Assembly: GCF_007644035.1 (NCBI RefSeq) | Contig: NZ_VMTV02000464.1 | Span: 98,080 to 162,079, forward strand | Length of the DNA stretch: 64,000 nt | Direction: 5' to 3' | Origin: Vogesella mureinivorans | GTDB taxonomy: Bacteria > Pseudomonadota > Gammaproteobacteria > Burkholderiales > Chromobacteriaceae | Shown: one piece after another, positions 25,040 to 34,835 of the stretch | Position numbering within the stretch: position 1 is the first letter of the stretch | How the letters are laid out: every line of letters begins with the position of its first letter | Position numbers and translations under genes: made by a program | Notes under the pieces: generated by a model | Databases searched by the model: none | What the model was told of the DNA's origin: nothing | Seen by the model: the letters and a program-made list of their open reading frames with translations, nothing else

Positions 25040-26107
25040 ATGCGCCCATTGATTGCATCGATCCGCCTGGATCATTTCCGACATAACTACCTGCTGGCGC
25101 GCCAGCAGCACGGTGGCCGCGCGCTGGCCGTGGTAAAAGCCAATGCCTACGGCCACGGCGCGGTGCGCTGCGCCCAGGCGGTAGCCGACGTGGCCGACGG
25201 CTACGCCGTAGCGTGCCTGGAAGAAGCGCTGCAGCTGCGCGCTGCCGGCATTCGCCTGCCCATCCTGCTGCTGGAAGGCGTTTTTGAGCAGGCCGAGCTG
25301 GCCGAGGTGCAGGCGCACGACCTGTGGCTGGTGGTGCAAAACCGCGAGCAGCTGGCCATGCTGTTGGCCGCACCGGCGGGCAAACCGTACCGCGTGTGGC
25401 TGAAGATGGATTCCGGCATGCACCGCGCCGGTTTCTTCCCGGCTGATTACGCGGCGGCTTATCGCGAACTGGAACAGAGCGGCAAGGTAGACGCCATCGT
25501 CAAGATGACGCACTTTGCCCGCGCCGACGAGCCGGGCTGCCCGGCGACCGACGCGCAGATCGCGGCCTTCGATGCCGCCACCGTCGGCCTGGGCGGCGAC
25601 ACCAGCCTGGCCAACTCGGCCGGCATCATGATCCACGCCGATGCGCACCGTGACTGGGGCCGCCCCGGCATCATGCTGTACGGCGCCACGCCACTGCCGG
25701 CCGGCCATGCGGCCAACGTTGGCCTGAAGGCGGTGATGCAGCTGACCACGCGTATTTTTGGCGTGCGCGAGCTGGGTGCGGGCGAGCCGGTGGGCTACGG
25801 CGCATCGTTCCATACCGAGCGGCCAACCCGTGTGGGCCTGATGGCCTGCGGCTACGCCGACGGCTACCCGCGCCTGGCCTCCACCGGCAGCCCGGTGCGT
25901 ATCGACGGCACGCCCAGCCGCGTGATCGGCCGCGTGTCGATGGACATGATGACGGTAGACCTGACCGATATTCCGCAGGCGGGTGTCGGTAGCACCGTGG
26001 AGCTGTGGGGCGACAACATCAGCGTGAACGATGTGGCGGCGCACGCCGGCACCATTGGCTACGAAGTGTTGTGCAATGTGAAGCGAGCACATTTCCACTA
26101 CGAATAA
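25040..26107 (+). CDS. dadX: Catabolic alanine racemase
   Basis: 355 residues. The PLP lysine lies in ALAVVKANAYGHGAVRCAQA (about residue 34), the catalytic tyrosine in GYGASFHTERPTRVG (about residue 253), and the family ends with GYEVLCNVKRAHFHYE. It interconverts L- and D-alanine, supplying DadA with substrate. Position in the dadA operon argues for DadX rather than the biosynthetic Alr. A terminator follows. Confidence 0.93.
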   Translation: MRPLIASIRLDHFRHNYLLARQQHGGRALAVVKANAYGHGAVRCAQAVADVADGYAVACLEEALQLRAAGIRLPILLLEGVFEQAELAEVQAHDLWLVVQNREQLAMLLAAPAGKPYRVWLKMDSGMHRAGFFPADYAAAYRELEQSGKVDAIVKMTHFARADEPGCPATDAQIAAFDAATVGLGGDTSLANSAGIMIHADAHRDWGRPGIMLYGATPLPAGHAANVGLKAVMQLTTRIFGVRELGAGEPVGYGASFHTERPTRVGLMACGYADGYPRLASTGSPVRIDGTPSRVIGRVSMDMMTVDLTDIPQAGVGSTVELWGDNISVNDVAAHAGTIGYEVLCNVKRAHFHYE

Positions 26108-26157
26108 GGCATAGCCATGGCATGGAAGTGCAGGATGTTGCGCTTTTCGTGCTGCAT

Positions 26158-26193
26158 AAAACCCCCTTGGCAGTCATGGTAAGGGGGTTTTTT
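26158..26193 (+). terminator. Intrinsic terminator of the dadAX operon
   Basis: AAAACCCCCTT pairs with AAGGGGGTTTT, ending in T6 (to 26193), about 50 bp after the dadX stop. The remaining sequence to 26365 is AT-rich and carries no recognisable gene. Confidence 0.85.
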
Positions 26194-26368
26194 CATGCTG
26201 GCAGGACTGCTTGCACCGGGTATTCGGGGCATGGTGCTGCCATTCAAGCCTGCAAGTCGGCAGAAAATGGCTATCCATATGGCAAATATCGGCTACCTTG
26301 ATTTTTAGCAAACTATCGAATCAGTATATTTTTGATAATGTCACAATATCGATAATGCTAGGGATGTG

Positions 26369-27547
26369 ATGGGCCGACTGTCTGTGCTGTTCTGGGTAAA
26401 AGTATTGGGCTTATTGCCAGGCGAAGTTGGCCACGGTGATGCCGGCAGCTTGCTGTCGCCGCATCGGCATATGCCGTTGCTGGCCAGCCGCCGCGCCCAC
26501 ATGCTGCTGAACCGCGTACGCCTGTTTGCCTGCCTGTTTTCCATCCTCACGCCCTTGTGGATTGTGGTGGACCTCTACACGCTGCCATCGCCGCTTTCCT
26601 GGCAGCTGGCTGGCCTGCGCATAGTGGCCACTGTCGCCTTTGTCAGCCTTACCCGTGCATTACGCCCCGATGGCCGCCTGCTGCACGCGTGGCGTGGCAT
26701 GGCCATGCTGTTTGCTATCCCATCGCTGTTTTATCTGTTTTCCCACCTGCTGCTTAGCCACTACGCGCTGGTAGGGGTGTCCGGCATTATCAGCGCCGGC
26801 TATACCTTTTTGCCCTTTGTATTGCTGGCCGGGCTGGCGATTTTTCCGCTTACGCTGCTGGAGTGTCTGGCGTTTGCGCTGCCCGCGCTGTTGGCGCATT
26901 TGTTATCCGGCTATCTGCAGTGGTCCGCCATGGTGCCGCCGGTATTCTGGGGCGCTTTCTGGCTGCAGGTGCTGATTGCCGGGGTGTCGGCGCTGGCCTG
27001 TACCACCCAGCTGGCTTTCATGATGGCGCTGGTACAGCAAGCCGTGCGCGACCCGCTTACCGGCGTGTTTTCGCGCCGCAGCGCAGAAGAAATGCTGGAG
27101 CTACTAGCCGTACAAGCCCAGCGTAGCGGCATGCCGCTGGCGGTGGTGTTTATCGACCTGGATCATTTCAAAACCATCAACGACAACTTTGGCCACGCCG
27201 CCGGCGACCAGACGCTGAAAAGGTTGGCCGCAGACCTGGCGCAGCAGCTGCGTAAAAGCGACATCTTGTGCCGCTGGGGCGGCGAGGAGTTCTTGTTGCT
27301 GCTGCCGCAAACCACGCTGCCGCAGGCGCGGCTGGTGTTGCGCCGCGTGCGCCGCCGTGGCCTGGGCCTGCGCCCGGATGGCCAGCCGCTCACTGCCAGC
27401 ATGGGCGTGGCCGAATGGCATGAAGACGACGCCGCAGACTGGCCGGCGCTGTTGGCACTGGCCGATACGCGCATGTACCAGGCCAAACAGCAGGGCCGTA
27501 ACCGGGTGATATATGGCGACGAGCCTGCATTGCCTAGGGCGGGTTAG
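26369..27547 (+). CDS. Membrane-bound diguanylate cyclase (GGDEF protein)
   Basis: 392 residues from ATG 26369 (a GTG one codon earlier is possible). After a cytoplasmic N terminus there are about five to six membrane helices (residues 55-225), then a GGDEF domain. Catalytic elements are intact: FIDLDHFKTINDNFGHAAGD and RWGGEEF. An RKSD motif exactly five residues before GGEEF is the inhibitory I-site. It should make cyclic di-GMP from GTP. Stands just before the kinase/regulator operon that carries an EAL domain, so the two may oppose each other. Confidence 0.9.
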   Translation: MGRLSVLFWVKVLGLLPGEVGHGDAGSLLSPHRHMPLLASRRAHMLLNRVRLFACLFSILTPLWIVVDLYTLPSPLSWQLAGLRIVATVAFVSLTRALRPDGRLLHAWRGMAMLFAIPSLFYLFSHLLLSHYALVGVSGIISAGYTFLPFVLLAGLAIFPLTLLECLAFALPALLAHLLSGYLQWSAMVPPVFWGAFWLQVLIAGVSALACTTQLAFMMALVQQAVRDPLTGVFSRRSAEEMLELLAVQAQRSGMPLAVVFIDLDHFKTINDNFGHAAGDQTLKRLAADLAQQLRKSDILCRWGGEEFLLLLPQTTLPQARLVLRRVRRRGLGLRPDGQPLTASMGVAEWHEDDAADWPALLALADTRMYQAKQQGRNRVIYGDEPALPRAG

Positions 27548-27698
27548 CGGGTTGCCGCGGGGTTAAATGGTGCTTTTTTATCTGTGGCAATAGATTTTAC
27601 TTTTACGTAAACCGTTTATATTTATAAATAATTACTTGAAAACCCTAACGGCATGAAGAAAGAATGAAGCTGGCAAGCCAGTTTGCAAGGATCCGTTC

Positions 27699-30600
27699 AT
27701 GCCGCTTGAGTCTACCCTGTCGTTGTCGGCTCCCGCCGGTGACACCCAGCCTTTAGCCTGCGCTTACTGGTTGGCAGATACGGCACGCAGCCGCTTCCTG
27801 TTTGTTTCAGCGGGTTTCGAAGCCCTGTGGGGCAGGCCGCTGTCTGCACTGCACGAAGACCCGTCGCGCTACCTCGCCGCGGTGCACCCAGACGACCTGG
27901 CACAGTTTGCCGACACGCAGCCTGCTGCATCCGGCCGCCGTCAGCGGCTGTTCCGCTTGCGCCAGCCGGATGGCAGCTACCGCGCGGTAGCCGAGTGCAC
28001 TTTCAGCATGATTTCCCCTTTTGGCGGCGAGCCACGCCTGGCCGGGGTGTTGTTCGAGCAGCCGGCAGACCCGGCGCAGCTGCCCGAAGACTGGCTGGCC
28101 GGGCGGGAGAACATCGTGGATGAGCTGGCCGGCCTGTACCAGCGCAGCATCAGCAACGACGACAACCTGCGCCACCTGTTTGCCTACTCGGCCATTGCCG
28201 TGATCGTGCTGGACGCCGAAGGCTATGTCTGCGAGTGGAACCGTGAGGCAGAGCGCCTGCTGGGCTGGCCGGATAGCGCCGCGCTGGGGCGGCCATTGTC
28301 GGCGCTGCTGGTGCCCGCACCACTGCAAAACCGTTTTCACGACTGGCTGTTTGCGGAAGAGGGCGGTGCCATGGCACATACCATGCGCCCGCTGGAAATA
28401 CCCGCTCTGCACAGCAATGGCAGCCGGGTGCCGCTAGAGCTGTCTGGCTGGCAGTTTGTGCTGTCCGGCCTGCCTTACCGTGGCATTACCCTGCGCGACA
28501 TGACGCGCCAGCATGTGGCCGAGCAGGTGCTGTACGAGCACATGGAACGGGCGCGCATGTTGTTCGAGTTTGCCAGTATCGCCATGGTGGTGCTGGACCA
28601 CACCGGCGTGATCATTGACTGGAATATCCACGCCGAGCAGATCTTTGGCTTGCATGGCGAACAGGCAGTAGGCCGGCCCCTGCTGGAGGTGCTGCCATTG
28701 TCCCCCGAGCAGCTGCCTGTCGGCTTGCTGCTGGGCGACCAGGGCATGCAGCTGGCCGAGGCCACCTCGCTGGAGTTCACCCTGCAGCGCGATGGCCAGC
28801 TGCAGCATGTCGATGCCTCGTTCTGGCCGTTTTCGTCCAGCCAGCAGGGCTTTATCGGGGCATTCTTTCGCGATATTTCCGCGCGCCGGCGCAGCGAAGA
28901 CGCCCTGCGCCAGTCCGAAGAGCACTACCGTCTGGTGATCGACAATGTGCGCGACGGCATTGTGGTGGTGCAGGGCATGCGCATTGTGCTGTCCAACCCG
29001 CGCGCCGCCGAAATCAGCGGCTATAGCATTGCCGAGCTGGCCGAGATTGATTTTGCCAGCCTGATTCACCCGGACGACCAGGGGCGTGTGCTGGACATAC
29101 ACCGCCGGCGCGTAGGTGGCGAGCCGGTAGAGGCGCGCGATGATCTGCGGGTGGTGAATAAAAACGGCGAGGTGCGCTGGGTAGACAGCGGTGTGGTGCT
29201 GATCGAGTGGCATGGCGGCCAGGCGGCGCTGGTGTTCTTTACCGACATCACCCACCGCAAACGCCTGGAAAAAGACCTGACCAGCACCCTGCGCGAGCGC
29301 GAATCCATCCTGGATAACACCATTGCCGGCATGGCGTTTGTTGATGGCCAGGGCTTTGTGCGCTGGGTCAACAGCACCGCCGCCGAGCTGTTCCAGACCA
29401 CGCCGGAGCGCATGCAGGGCGGTAGCCTGGAGCGCTATTACGGTGTGCAGCAGGATTACCTGCGTACCACGCGGGATGCGCGGCAGGCTTTTGCCGCGGG
29501 CCGCGCCTACGCCACGGAAATGCGCATGCGCACCGCTTGCGGCCAACTATTGTGGGTGCAGCTATCCGGTAAGCCCATCAACCCCGAGCAGGTGGCCCAG
29601 GGCACGGTGTGGGTAATGATGGATATCAGCCGCCGCAAGGAGCTGGAATTCGAGCTCTTGCGTACGCACACCGAGCGCGAGGCCATTTTGCAGTCGGCGC
29701 TGGTGGGCATGGCGTTTGTTACCAACCGCCGCCTGCTGTGGATCAACCGTACCTTCTCGCTGCTGCTGGGCTACAGCGAAGCCGAGCTGATCGGCATGAG
29801 CAGCCGCATTTATTTCCGCAGCGACGAGGAGTTCGACAACTTTGGCCGCGATGCCTACGGCTGTCTGGCTGCCGGCCAGATTTTTACTACCGAGCGGCAG
29901 CTGCAAACCAAAAGCGGCAAGCTGATCTGGGTGCAGATGAACGGCACCAGTATCGTAAAAAGCCAGCCGGACAAGGGCACCATCTGGACGCTGGTAGATG
30001 TATCCGAGCGCCACGCCGCCGAGCAGGAAATCCGTGACGCGCTGGCCAAGCAGCAAGAGCTGAACGTGCTGAAATCGCGTTTTGTTTCCATGACCTCGCA
30101 CGAGTTTCGTACCCCGTTGGCCACCGTGTTGTCGTCGGCCGAGCTGCTGCGCCACTATCACGACCGCCTGCCGCCAGAGCGGCGCGAGGCGCTGCTGGAA
30201 TCCATCCAGACTTCGGTCCAGCGCATGACCGACATGCTGGACAACATTTTGCTGATCGGCCGGGTAGAGGCCGAGCGTGTGGAGTTTGTGCCGCAGCCGC
30301 TGGACGTGGCGCGTTTCTGTCACCACCTGGTGCACGAAGTCAGCCAGGCCTCGCACGCCCGTGGCGAGGAAGTGCTGGCCAGCGTGTCGGTAGACATGGC
30401 GCTGCCGCAGCCGGTATTGCTGCTGGACGAAAAGCTGCTGCGCGAAATACTGGGCAACTTGCTGAGCAATGCTTTCAAGTACTCGCCGCAAGGGGGCGAG
30501 ATCCGCTTTTCTGCGCGCTGTGACGGCAGCGAAATCGTTTTCGACGTGCAGGACCAAGGCATAGGCATCCCGCCGGAAGACCTGCCTCAGCTGTTTGATG

Positions 30601-30779
30601 CCTTCCACCGCGCCCAGAATGTGGGGCCGATACCCGGTACCGGCCTGGGCCTGTGCATTGTGCGCAAATCAGTCGAACTGCACCACGGGCAAATTACCGT
30701 GAGCAGCGAGCAGGGGCGTGGCACGCATTTTTGTGTGCGCCTGCCGGTGCAGGAACAGCAGAAAGGGCGGCCAACATGA
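27699..30779 (+). CDS. Cytoplasmic multi-PAS sensor histidine kinase
   Basis: 1026 residues with no membrane segment. About six PAS-type domains can be placed by their repeated motifs: about 20-125, 157-275 (YVCEWNREAERLLGWP), 285-395 (VIIDWNIHAEQIFGLH), 400-520 (IVLSNPRAAEISGYS, IHPDDQG), 530-645 (FVRWVNSTAAELFQT) and 655-770 (LLWINRTFSLLLGYS). HisKA has SMTSHEFRTPLATVLSS with His801. HATPase has LLSNAFKYSPQGG (N box), DVQDQGIGIP and GTGLGLCIV. Stop overlaps the next gene in ATGA. Likely phosphorylates the two REC proteins of the same operon; the signal is unknown. Confidence 0.93.
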   Translation: MPLESTLSLSAPAGDTQPLACAYWLADTARSRFLFVSAGFEALWGRPLSALHEDPSRYLAAVHPDDLAQFADTQPAASGRRQRLFRLRQPDGSYRAVAECTFSMISPFGGEPRLAGVLFEQPADPAQLPEDWLAGRENIVDELAGLYQRSISNDDNLRHLFAYSAIAVIVLDAEGYVCEWNREAERLLGWPDSAALGRPLSALLVPAPLQNRFHDWLFAEEGGAMAHTMRPLEIPALHSNGSRVPLELSGWQFVLSGLPYRGITLRDMTRQHVAEQVLYEHMERARMLFEFASIAMVVLDHTGVIIDWNIHAEQIFGLHGEQAVGRPLLEVLPLSPEQLPVGLLLGDQGMQLAEATSLEFTLQRDGQLQHVDASFWPFSSSQQGFIGAFFRDISARRRSEDALRQSEEHYRLVIDNVRDGIVVVQGMRIVLSNPRAAEISGYSIAELAEIDFASLIHPDDQGRVLDIHRRRVGGEPVEARDDLRVVNKNGEVRWVDSGVVLIEWHGGQAALVFFTDITHRKRLEKDLTSTLRERESILDNTIAGMAFVDGQGFVRWVNSTAAELFQTTPERMQGGSLERYYGVQQDYLRTTRDARQAFAAGRAYATEMRMRTACGQLLWVQLSGKPINPEQVAQGTVWVMMDISRRKELEFELLRTHTEREAILQSALVGMAFVTNRRLLWINRTFSLLLGYSEAELIGMSSRIYFRSDEEFDNFGRDAYGCLAAGQIFTTERQLQTKSGKLIWVQMNGTSIVKSQPDKGTIWTLVDVSERHAAEQEIRDALAKQQELNVLKSRFVSMTSHEFRTPLATVLSSAELLRHYHDRLPPERREALLESIQTSVQRMTDMLDNILLIGRVEAERVEFVPQPLDVARFCHHLVHEVSQASHARGEEVLASVSVDMALPQPVLLLDEKLLREILGNLLSNAFKYSPQGGEIRFSARCDGSEIVFDVQDQGIGIPPEDLPQLFDAFHRAQNVGPIPGTGLGLCIVRKSVELHHGQITVSSEQGRGTHFCVRLPVQEQQKGRPT

Positions 30780-32488
30780 GGCGTATTCTGGTAGTGGAAG
30801 ACGACATCGCCATCCGTAACAACATCATGGCGCTGCTGCGGCTGGAGGGCTACGAAGCCGACGCCGCCGGTGACGGGCAGGAGGCGCTGGATTACTTGCG
30901 CAGCCATGTTTACGCGCTGGTAATCAGCGATGTGATGATGCCGCGCATGGATGGCTACGCCTTGCTGCGCCAGCTGCGTACCCAGCCGGCTACTGCACAG
31001 CTGCCGGTGATCCTGCTGACCGCACTGGCCGACAAACAAGACCAGCGCCAGGGCATGAACCTGGGCGCGGATGACTATCTGGCCAAGCCTTTTCAGCGCG
31101 AAGACCTGCTCAACGCCATCGAAACCCGCCTGGGGCGCAGCGCCCAGCAGCAGGTAGAAGCGCAGCGCCTGCAGGCCGAGGCACACCGCCTGCGCTATCT
31201 GGACCAGCTTACCGGGCTGGGTAGCCGCATGGCGCTGCTGGAGGCGCTATCCGGGCAGGGCGGGCTGTGCGAAACCCCGGGCCAGCTGGTCTTGGTGCTG
31301 GTGCTGGGGGTGGATCATTTTTCGCGCATTAATGACTCGCTGGGTTACCAGGCAGGCGATGCCGCATTGCGTGAGTGTGGTCAGCGGCTGGAGCAAACCC
31401 TGGGTGACATGGGGCGCGCTTTCCGCCTGGTAGGCCCCAATTTTGCCGTGGTGGCCCAGGTAGGCGAGCCCGCCGCCGCGCAGCTGCTGGCAACCTGCCT
31501 GCAGGAGGCCTGGCTGCAACCCATGACCGTGCTGGGCGAGGAGATGTTTATCCCGGTAAGCATTGGTTATTGCCTGTTTCCGGCCGATGCATCCGACGCG
31601 CAGCAGCTGCTGGGCCGCGCCGAGGTGGCATTGCACCAGGCACAGGGCATGGGTGGCAGCCAGGTGCTGGGCTATACCGCGCAAATGAATGCCGAGGCCA
31701 GCGAGCGTTTGCGGCTAAGCAACGACCTGTACCGTGCGCTGGAGCGCAATGAATTCGAGCTGCATTACCAGCCGCAGATTTCCCTGTGCGACGGCCGTCT
31801 TACCGGTTTCGAGGCGCTGCTGCGCTGGCACCACCCGCGGCTGGGCCGGGTGTCGCCGCTGCGCTTTATCCCGCTGGCCGAAGAAAACGGCCAGATCATT
31901 TCTATTGGTTGCTGGGTGCTGGCCGAAGCCTGCCAGCGGCTGGCCAGCTGGCAGCACGTGGCACCGGGCGTGCGCATCGCGGTAAACCTGTCGGCGCGGC
32001 AGTTTGCTGCGGCCAACTTGTTGCACAGCATCGAAGCGGCGCTGGACTTTAGCGGCTTGCCCCCCACGCTGCTGGAAATCGAGATCACCGAAGGTACCGC
32101 CATGGTAGATGCCGAGCGCACGGTGGGCACCTTGCTGCAGCTGAAAAGCCTGGGGGTGAAGCTGGCGCTGGATGACTTTGGTACCGGCTATTCCAGCCTG
32201 GCTTATCTGAAGCGCTTTCCGCTGGACGTGCTGAAGGTAGACCAGTCGTTTGTGCGCAATATCCTGACCTCGGCGGGTGATCGTGCCATCACCCAGGCCG
32301 TGATTTCCCTGGCCAGCAGCTTTGGCATGTCGGTGATTGCCGAAGGGGTAGAGCGGGAAGAACAAAAACAGCTATTGCAGCAAATGGGGTGCGATGCGTA
32401 CCAGGGTTATCTGTTCAGCCCGCCGCTCAGTGCGCAGGATGTTGCAGAGCATTTGCCAGACTGGATGACAGCAAGGGTGACGACATGA
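30776..32488 (+). CDS. Response regulator with degenerate GGDEF and active-looking EAL domain
   Basis: 570 residues. REC at 1-125 with phospho-acceptor Asp52 (LVISDVMMPRMDGY) and LAKPF. A GGDEF-like domain at about 135-310 has lost its signature (FRLVGPNFAVV in place of GGDEF), so it should not cyclise GTP. EAL at about 320-560 keeps the catalytic set: FEALLRWHHP, AVNLSARQF, EIEITEG, LALDDFGTGYSSL, LKVDQSFV and IAEGVE. Expected role: c-di-GMP phosphodiesterase switched by the upstream PAS kinase. ATGA overlaps at both ends show a tightly coupled operon. Confidence 0.93.
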   Translation: MRRILVVEDDIAIRNNIMALLRLEGYEADAAGDGQEALDYLRSHVYALVISDVMMPRMDGYALLRQLRTQPATAQLPVILLTALADKQDQRQGMNLGADDYLAKPFQREDLLNAIETRLGRSAQQQVEAQRLQAEAHRLRYLDQLTGLGSRMALLEALSGQGGLCETPGQLVLVLVLGVDHFSRINDSLGYQAGDAALRECGQRLEQTLGDMGRAFRLVGPNFAVVAQVGEPAAAQLLATCLQEAWLQPMTVLGEEMFIPVSIGYCLFPADASDAQQLLGRAEVALHQAQGMGGSQVLGYTAQMNAEASERLRLSNDLYRALERNEFELHYQPQISLCDGRLTGFEALLRWHHPRLGRVSPLRFIPLAEENGQIISIGCWVLAEACQRLASWQHVAPGVRIAVNLSARQFAAANLLHSIEAALDFSGLPPTLLEIEITEGTAMVDAERTVGTLLQLKSLGVKLALDDFGTGYSSLAYLKRFPLDVLKVDQSFVRNILTSAGDRAITQAVISLASSFGMSVIAEGVEREEQKQLLQQMGCDAYQGYLFSPPLSAQDVAEHLPDWMTARVTT

Positions 32489-33696
32489 CCATTTTTTTTG
32501 AAGAAGACAGTGTAGCCGCCGTGGCGGTTGCCCACAGTGCGCCAGCGATCCGCATTTTCATGGTGGAAGACCAGCCACCGCTGCGCTTTAACCTGAAGCA
32601 GCTGCTGGAGCTGGAAGGCTTTGCGGTAGAAGAAGCCGCAGACGGCATGAGCGCGCTATCGCGGCTGGATGTGCTGGCCAGCCAGGGGCATACCTGCCCG
32701 CAGCTGGTATTGCTGGATGTGGGCCTGCCGGACATGGAAGGCTACGATATCTGCCGCGAGATCAAGGCCGATGCCCGCCTGGCGCACGTGCCGGTGATCT
32801 TTTTGTCTGGCAGGGTAGAGCTGGAAGACAAAATGGCCGGCTACGAAGCCGGTGCGGAAGACTATATTGCCAAGCCGTATGTCAATGCCGAGCTGCTGAG
32901 CAAAATCGGCGTAGCCCTGCGTAATGGCGAGGCGCGCCAGACGGGCCAGCAGCTGCAAGGCCAGGTGGCCAATGCCATGCAGGCAGCGTTTACCGCCATG
33001 ACCAGCGCCAGCGAGATCGGCATTGTGCTGCAGTTTTTGAAAAGCACCTTTGTGCTGCCGGATAACGGGGCCCTGCAGCAGTGCATGCTGCAGGCGCTGC
33101 AAGACCTGGGGCTGGATGCCAGCGTGCAGCTGCGCTCTGCCCGTGGTGTCAGCACGGTGAATGGCGAGGGGCCCTGTGGCCAGCTGGAAATCGGGCTGAT
33201 CGACACCCTAGCGCGGCGCGGGCCGATTGTGGATGCGGGCCGGGTGACAGTGTTCAGTTACGGCCAGGTGTCGCTGGCAGTCAAAAACATGCCGCGCGAA
33301 GACGAAGAGCGCAATGGCCGCCTGCGTGACAACCTGGCTTTTCTGGTGGAAGGCGCCACGGCGCGCCTGGCCGCGCTGGATGCCGCATGGCAGCAGCAGC
33401 ACCAAGCCGCCACGCTGGCGCAGCTGGTATCGCGCACCCGCGCGACGCTGCAGGTTATCGATAACCGTTTTCGCCAGCAGCAGTGGAGCAGTAACGACAT
33501 CATGCTGCGCCTGCGCGAGGACATCGAGCGCGCTTTTGTCAGCCTGGGGCTGACCGAAGGCCAGGAGCGGCTGCTGGCCGGGCTGGTGGCACGCGCCACG
33601 CAGGAAGCCACCGAGCTGTACGACCAGAGTGCCGATGTAGATAGCAGCATGAAGGCGCTGCTACAGGCGCTGGATGCCGGCAGGGCTGCATCATAA
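32485..33696 (+). CDS. Response regulator with unrecognised C-terminal domain
   Basis: 403 residues; starts within ATGA of the previous stop. N-terminal REC (about 20-145) is complete, with Asp78 in LVLLDVGLPDMEGYD, Ser in IFLSGR and Lys in IAKPYVN. The remaining ~250 residues are neither a helix-turn-helix nor GGDEF/EAL/HD. They comprise a possible small globular unit (about 165-280, SEIGIVLQFLKSTF to VFSYGQVSLAVKNM) followed by a long helical stretch rich in Gln/Leu/Arg (about 290-400). As the third gene of the kinase operon it is probably a second phosphorelay target; the output is unknown. A run of eight T occurs in codons 3-5. Confidence 0.85.
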   Translation: MTIFFEEDSVAAVAVAHSAPAIRIFMVEDQPPLRFNLKQLLELEGFAVEEAADGMSALSRLDVLASQGHTCPQLVLLDVGLPDMEGYDICREIKADARLAHVPVIFLSGRVELEDKMAGYEAGAEDYIAKPYVNAELLSKIGVALRNGEARQTGQQLQGQVANAMQAAFTAMTSASEIGIVLQFLKSTFVLPDNGALQQCMLQALQDLGLDASVQLRSARGVSTVNGEGPCGQLEIGLIDTLARRGPIVDAGRVTVFSYGQVSLAVKNMPREDEERNGRLRDNLAFLVEGATARLAALDAAWQQQHQAATLAQLVSRTRATLQVIDNRFRQQQWSSNDIMLRLREDIERAFVSLGLTEGQERLLAGLVARATQEATELYDQSADVDSSMKALLQALDAGRAAS

Positions 33697-34770
33697 GGGG
33701 GCGACGTCGCCCCAGTCCTGGCGCAGCAGCCGCTCGCGCCATTCATCCCCCAGGCGCTGGCTTTCTGCCACGGCCTGCCCCCATAGCCGGCGGCGCAGGG
33801 TGTCGTCGTGCGCAAAGCGCTTCGGGTCGCCACGGTCTGGCAGGCGGCCCAAGCCCAAGCTGGCCAGGTAGGCCGGGCTGGGGGTCACCAGCAGCGTACT
33901 GCTGTGGTGTGCAGCGACCGGCTGGCGCCACGGCAGGATCTTGTCAAACCAGCCCGGCACGATGCGTGGCTGGTAGTGCAGGTACAGCGTGATGCCGGCC
34001 TGCTGCTGCCACGGGTAGTCCAGGTGGTAGTCCAGCAGCCCGCCATCGCGGTACACCCCGGCGCTGGCGCCGGGTATGGCCACCCCGTCAAACAGCCCCG
34101 GTACGCCGGTGGTGCCGAGCAGCGCGGGCAGCAGGTTGGCCGCAGACAGCGGCACGTGCTGCGTGGGTATGCGGTCTTGCGGGGCAAACGCCAGCGCGCT
34201 GCGCGCATCGTGGCAGATCAGCCGCTCGAAAACATGGCGTAGTTGGCCGCGCCCTGCGGTGTTGCACGCTGCGGCCAGCGCCAGGCCAGCCAGCAGGGGT
34301 GCGCGCTGCTCATGGCGCAGCAGGCCGCGCGCCCGTACCAGCACCAGGCTGAGCCGGTGGTGCGGGTGCTGCAGTATGGCCTGCAGGCCATGTGGCCCCA
34401 GCGTGTTGTGCAGCAGGGCTTGCCAGTTCTGGTAAATCAGCGCGCGGGTGGGCTGGCGGCTGTAGTCCTGGGCGACATAGTTGGCCGCAAAGCGCGCCAG
34501 GCTGGCTGCCGGGTCTGCCTGCATGGCGCAGGCAAAGCGCCAGCCGCCTATGGATGCCCCCACCAGGTCGCGCACCGCAGGCTGTTCGGCTAGCCAGCTG
34601 AACACCGCCTGGTCTAGCCCGGACAGCCCCAGCGCCTTGGGCCCGCCAGCCGCGCCGGGCAGGGTGGTGATATCCCGCGCCTGCAAGCCGTGTTGCTGTA
34701 AATGGTGGTGTGCGGCAGGGCCGGCGCGCAGGGTGAGCGCGGGTGCGCTGCGCAGCACGATTGCAGTCAT
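33691..34770 (-). CDS. Patatin-like phospholipase/acyl hydrolase
   Basis: 359 residues. Catalytic dyad elements can be read: oxyanion GAAGGPKALGLSGLD (about residues 39-53), nucleophile GASIGG (GXSXG, about residues 71-76) and DGGLLDYH (Asp). No signal peptide or membrane segment, so it is a cytosolic or peripheral lipid hydrolase; the substrate is unknown. Its 3' end overlaps the convergent response-regulator gene by 6 bp, and no terminator separates them. Confidence 0.82.
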   Translation of the reverse strand: MTAIVLRSAPALTLRAGPAAHHHLQQHGLQARDITTLPGAAGGPKALGLSGLDQAVFSWLAEQPAVRDLVGASIGGWRFACAMQADPAASLARFAANYVAQDYSRQPTRALIYQNWQALLHNTLGPHGLQAILQHPHHRLSLVLVRARGLLRHEQRAPLLAGLALAAACNTAGRGQLRHVFERLICHDARSALAFAPQDRIPTQHVPLSAANLLPALLGTTGVPGLFDGVAIPGASAGVYRDGGLLDYHLDYPWQQQAGITLYLHYQPRIVPGWFDKILPWRQPVAAHHSSTLLVTPSPAYLASLGLGRLPDRGDPKRFAHDDTLRRRLWGQAVAESQRLGDEWRERLLRQDWGDVAPL

Positions 34771-34835
34771 GGCTGGAGTGTCCAGTACAAAAAGGTAATA
34801 ATACCCGACTAAATTACTTTACCGGAGTCTGTTGT

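Noticed and set aside
32490-32497. T8 run in codons 3-5 of the REC protein gene as a phase-variable tract
   Set aside because: Eight T is short for slippage-driven switching and the site shows no other feature; noted only.
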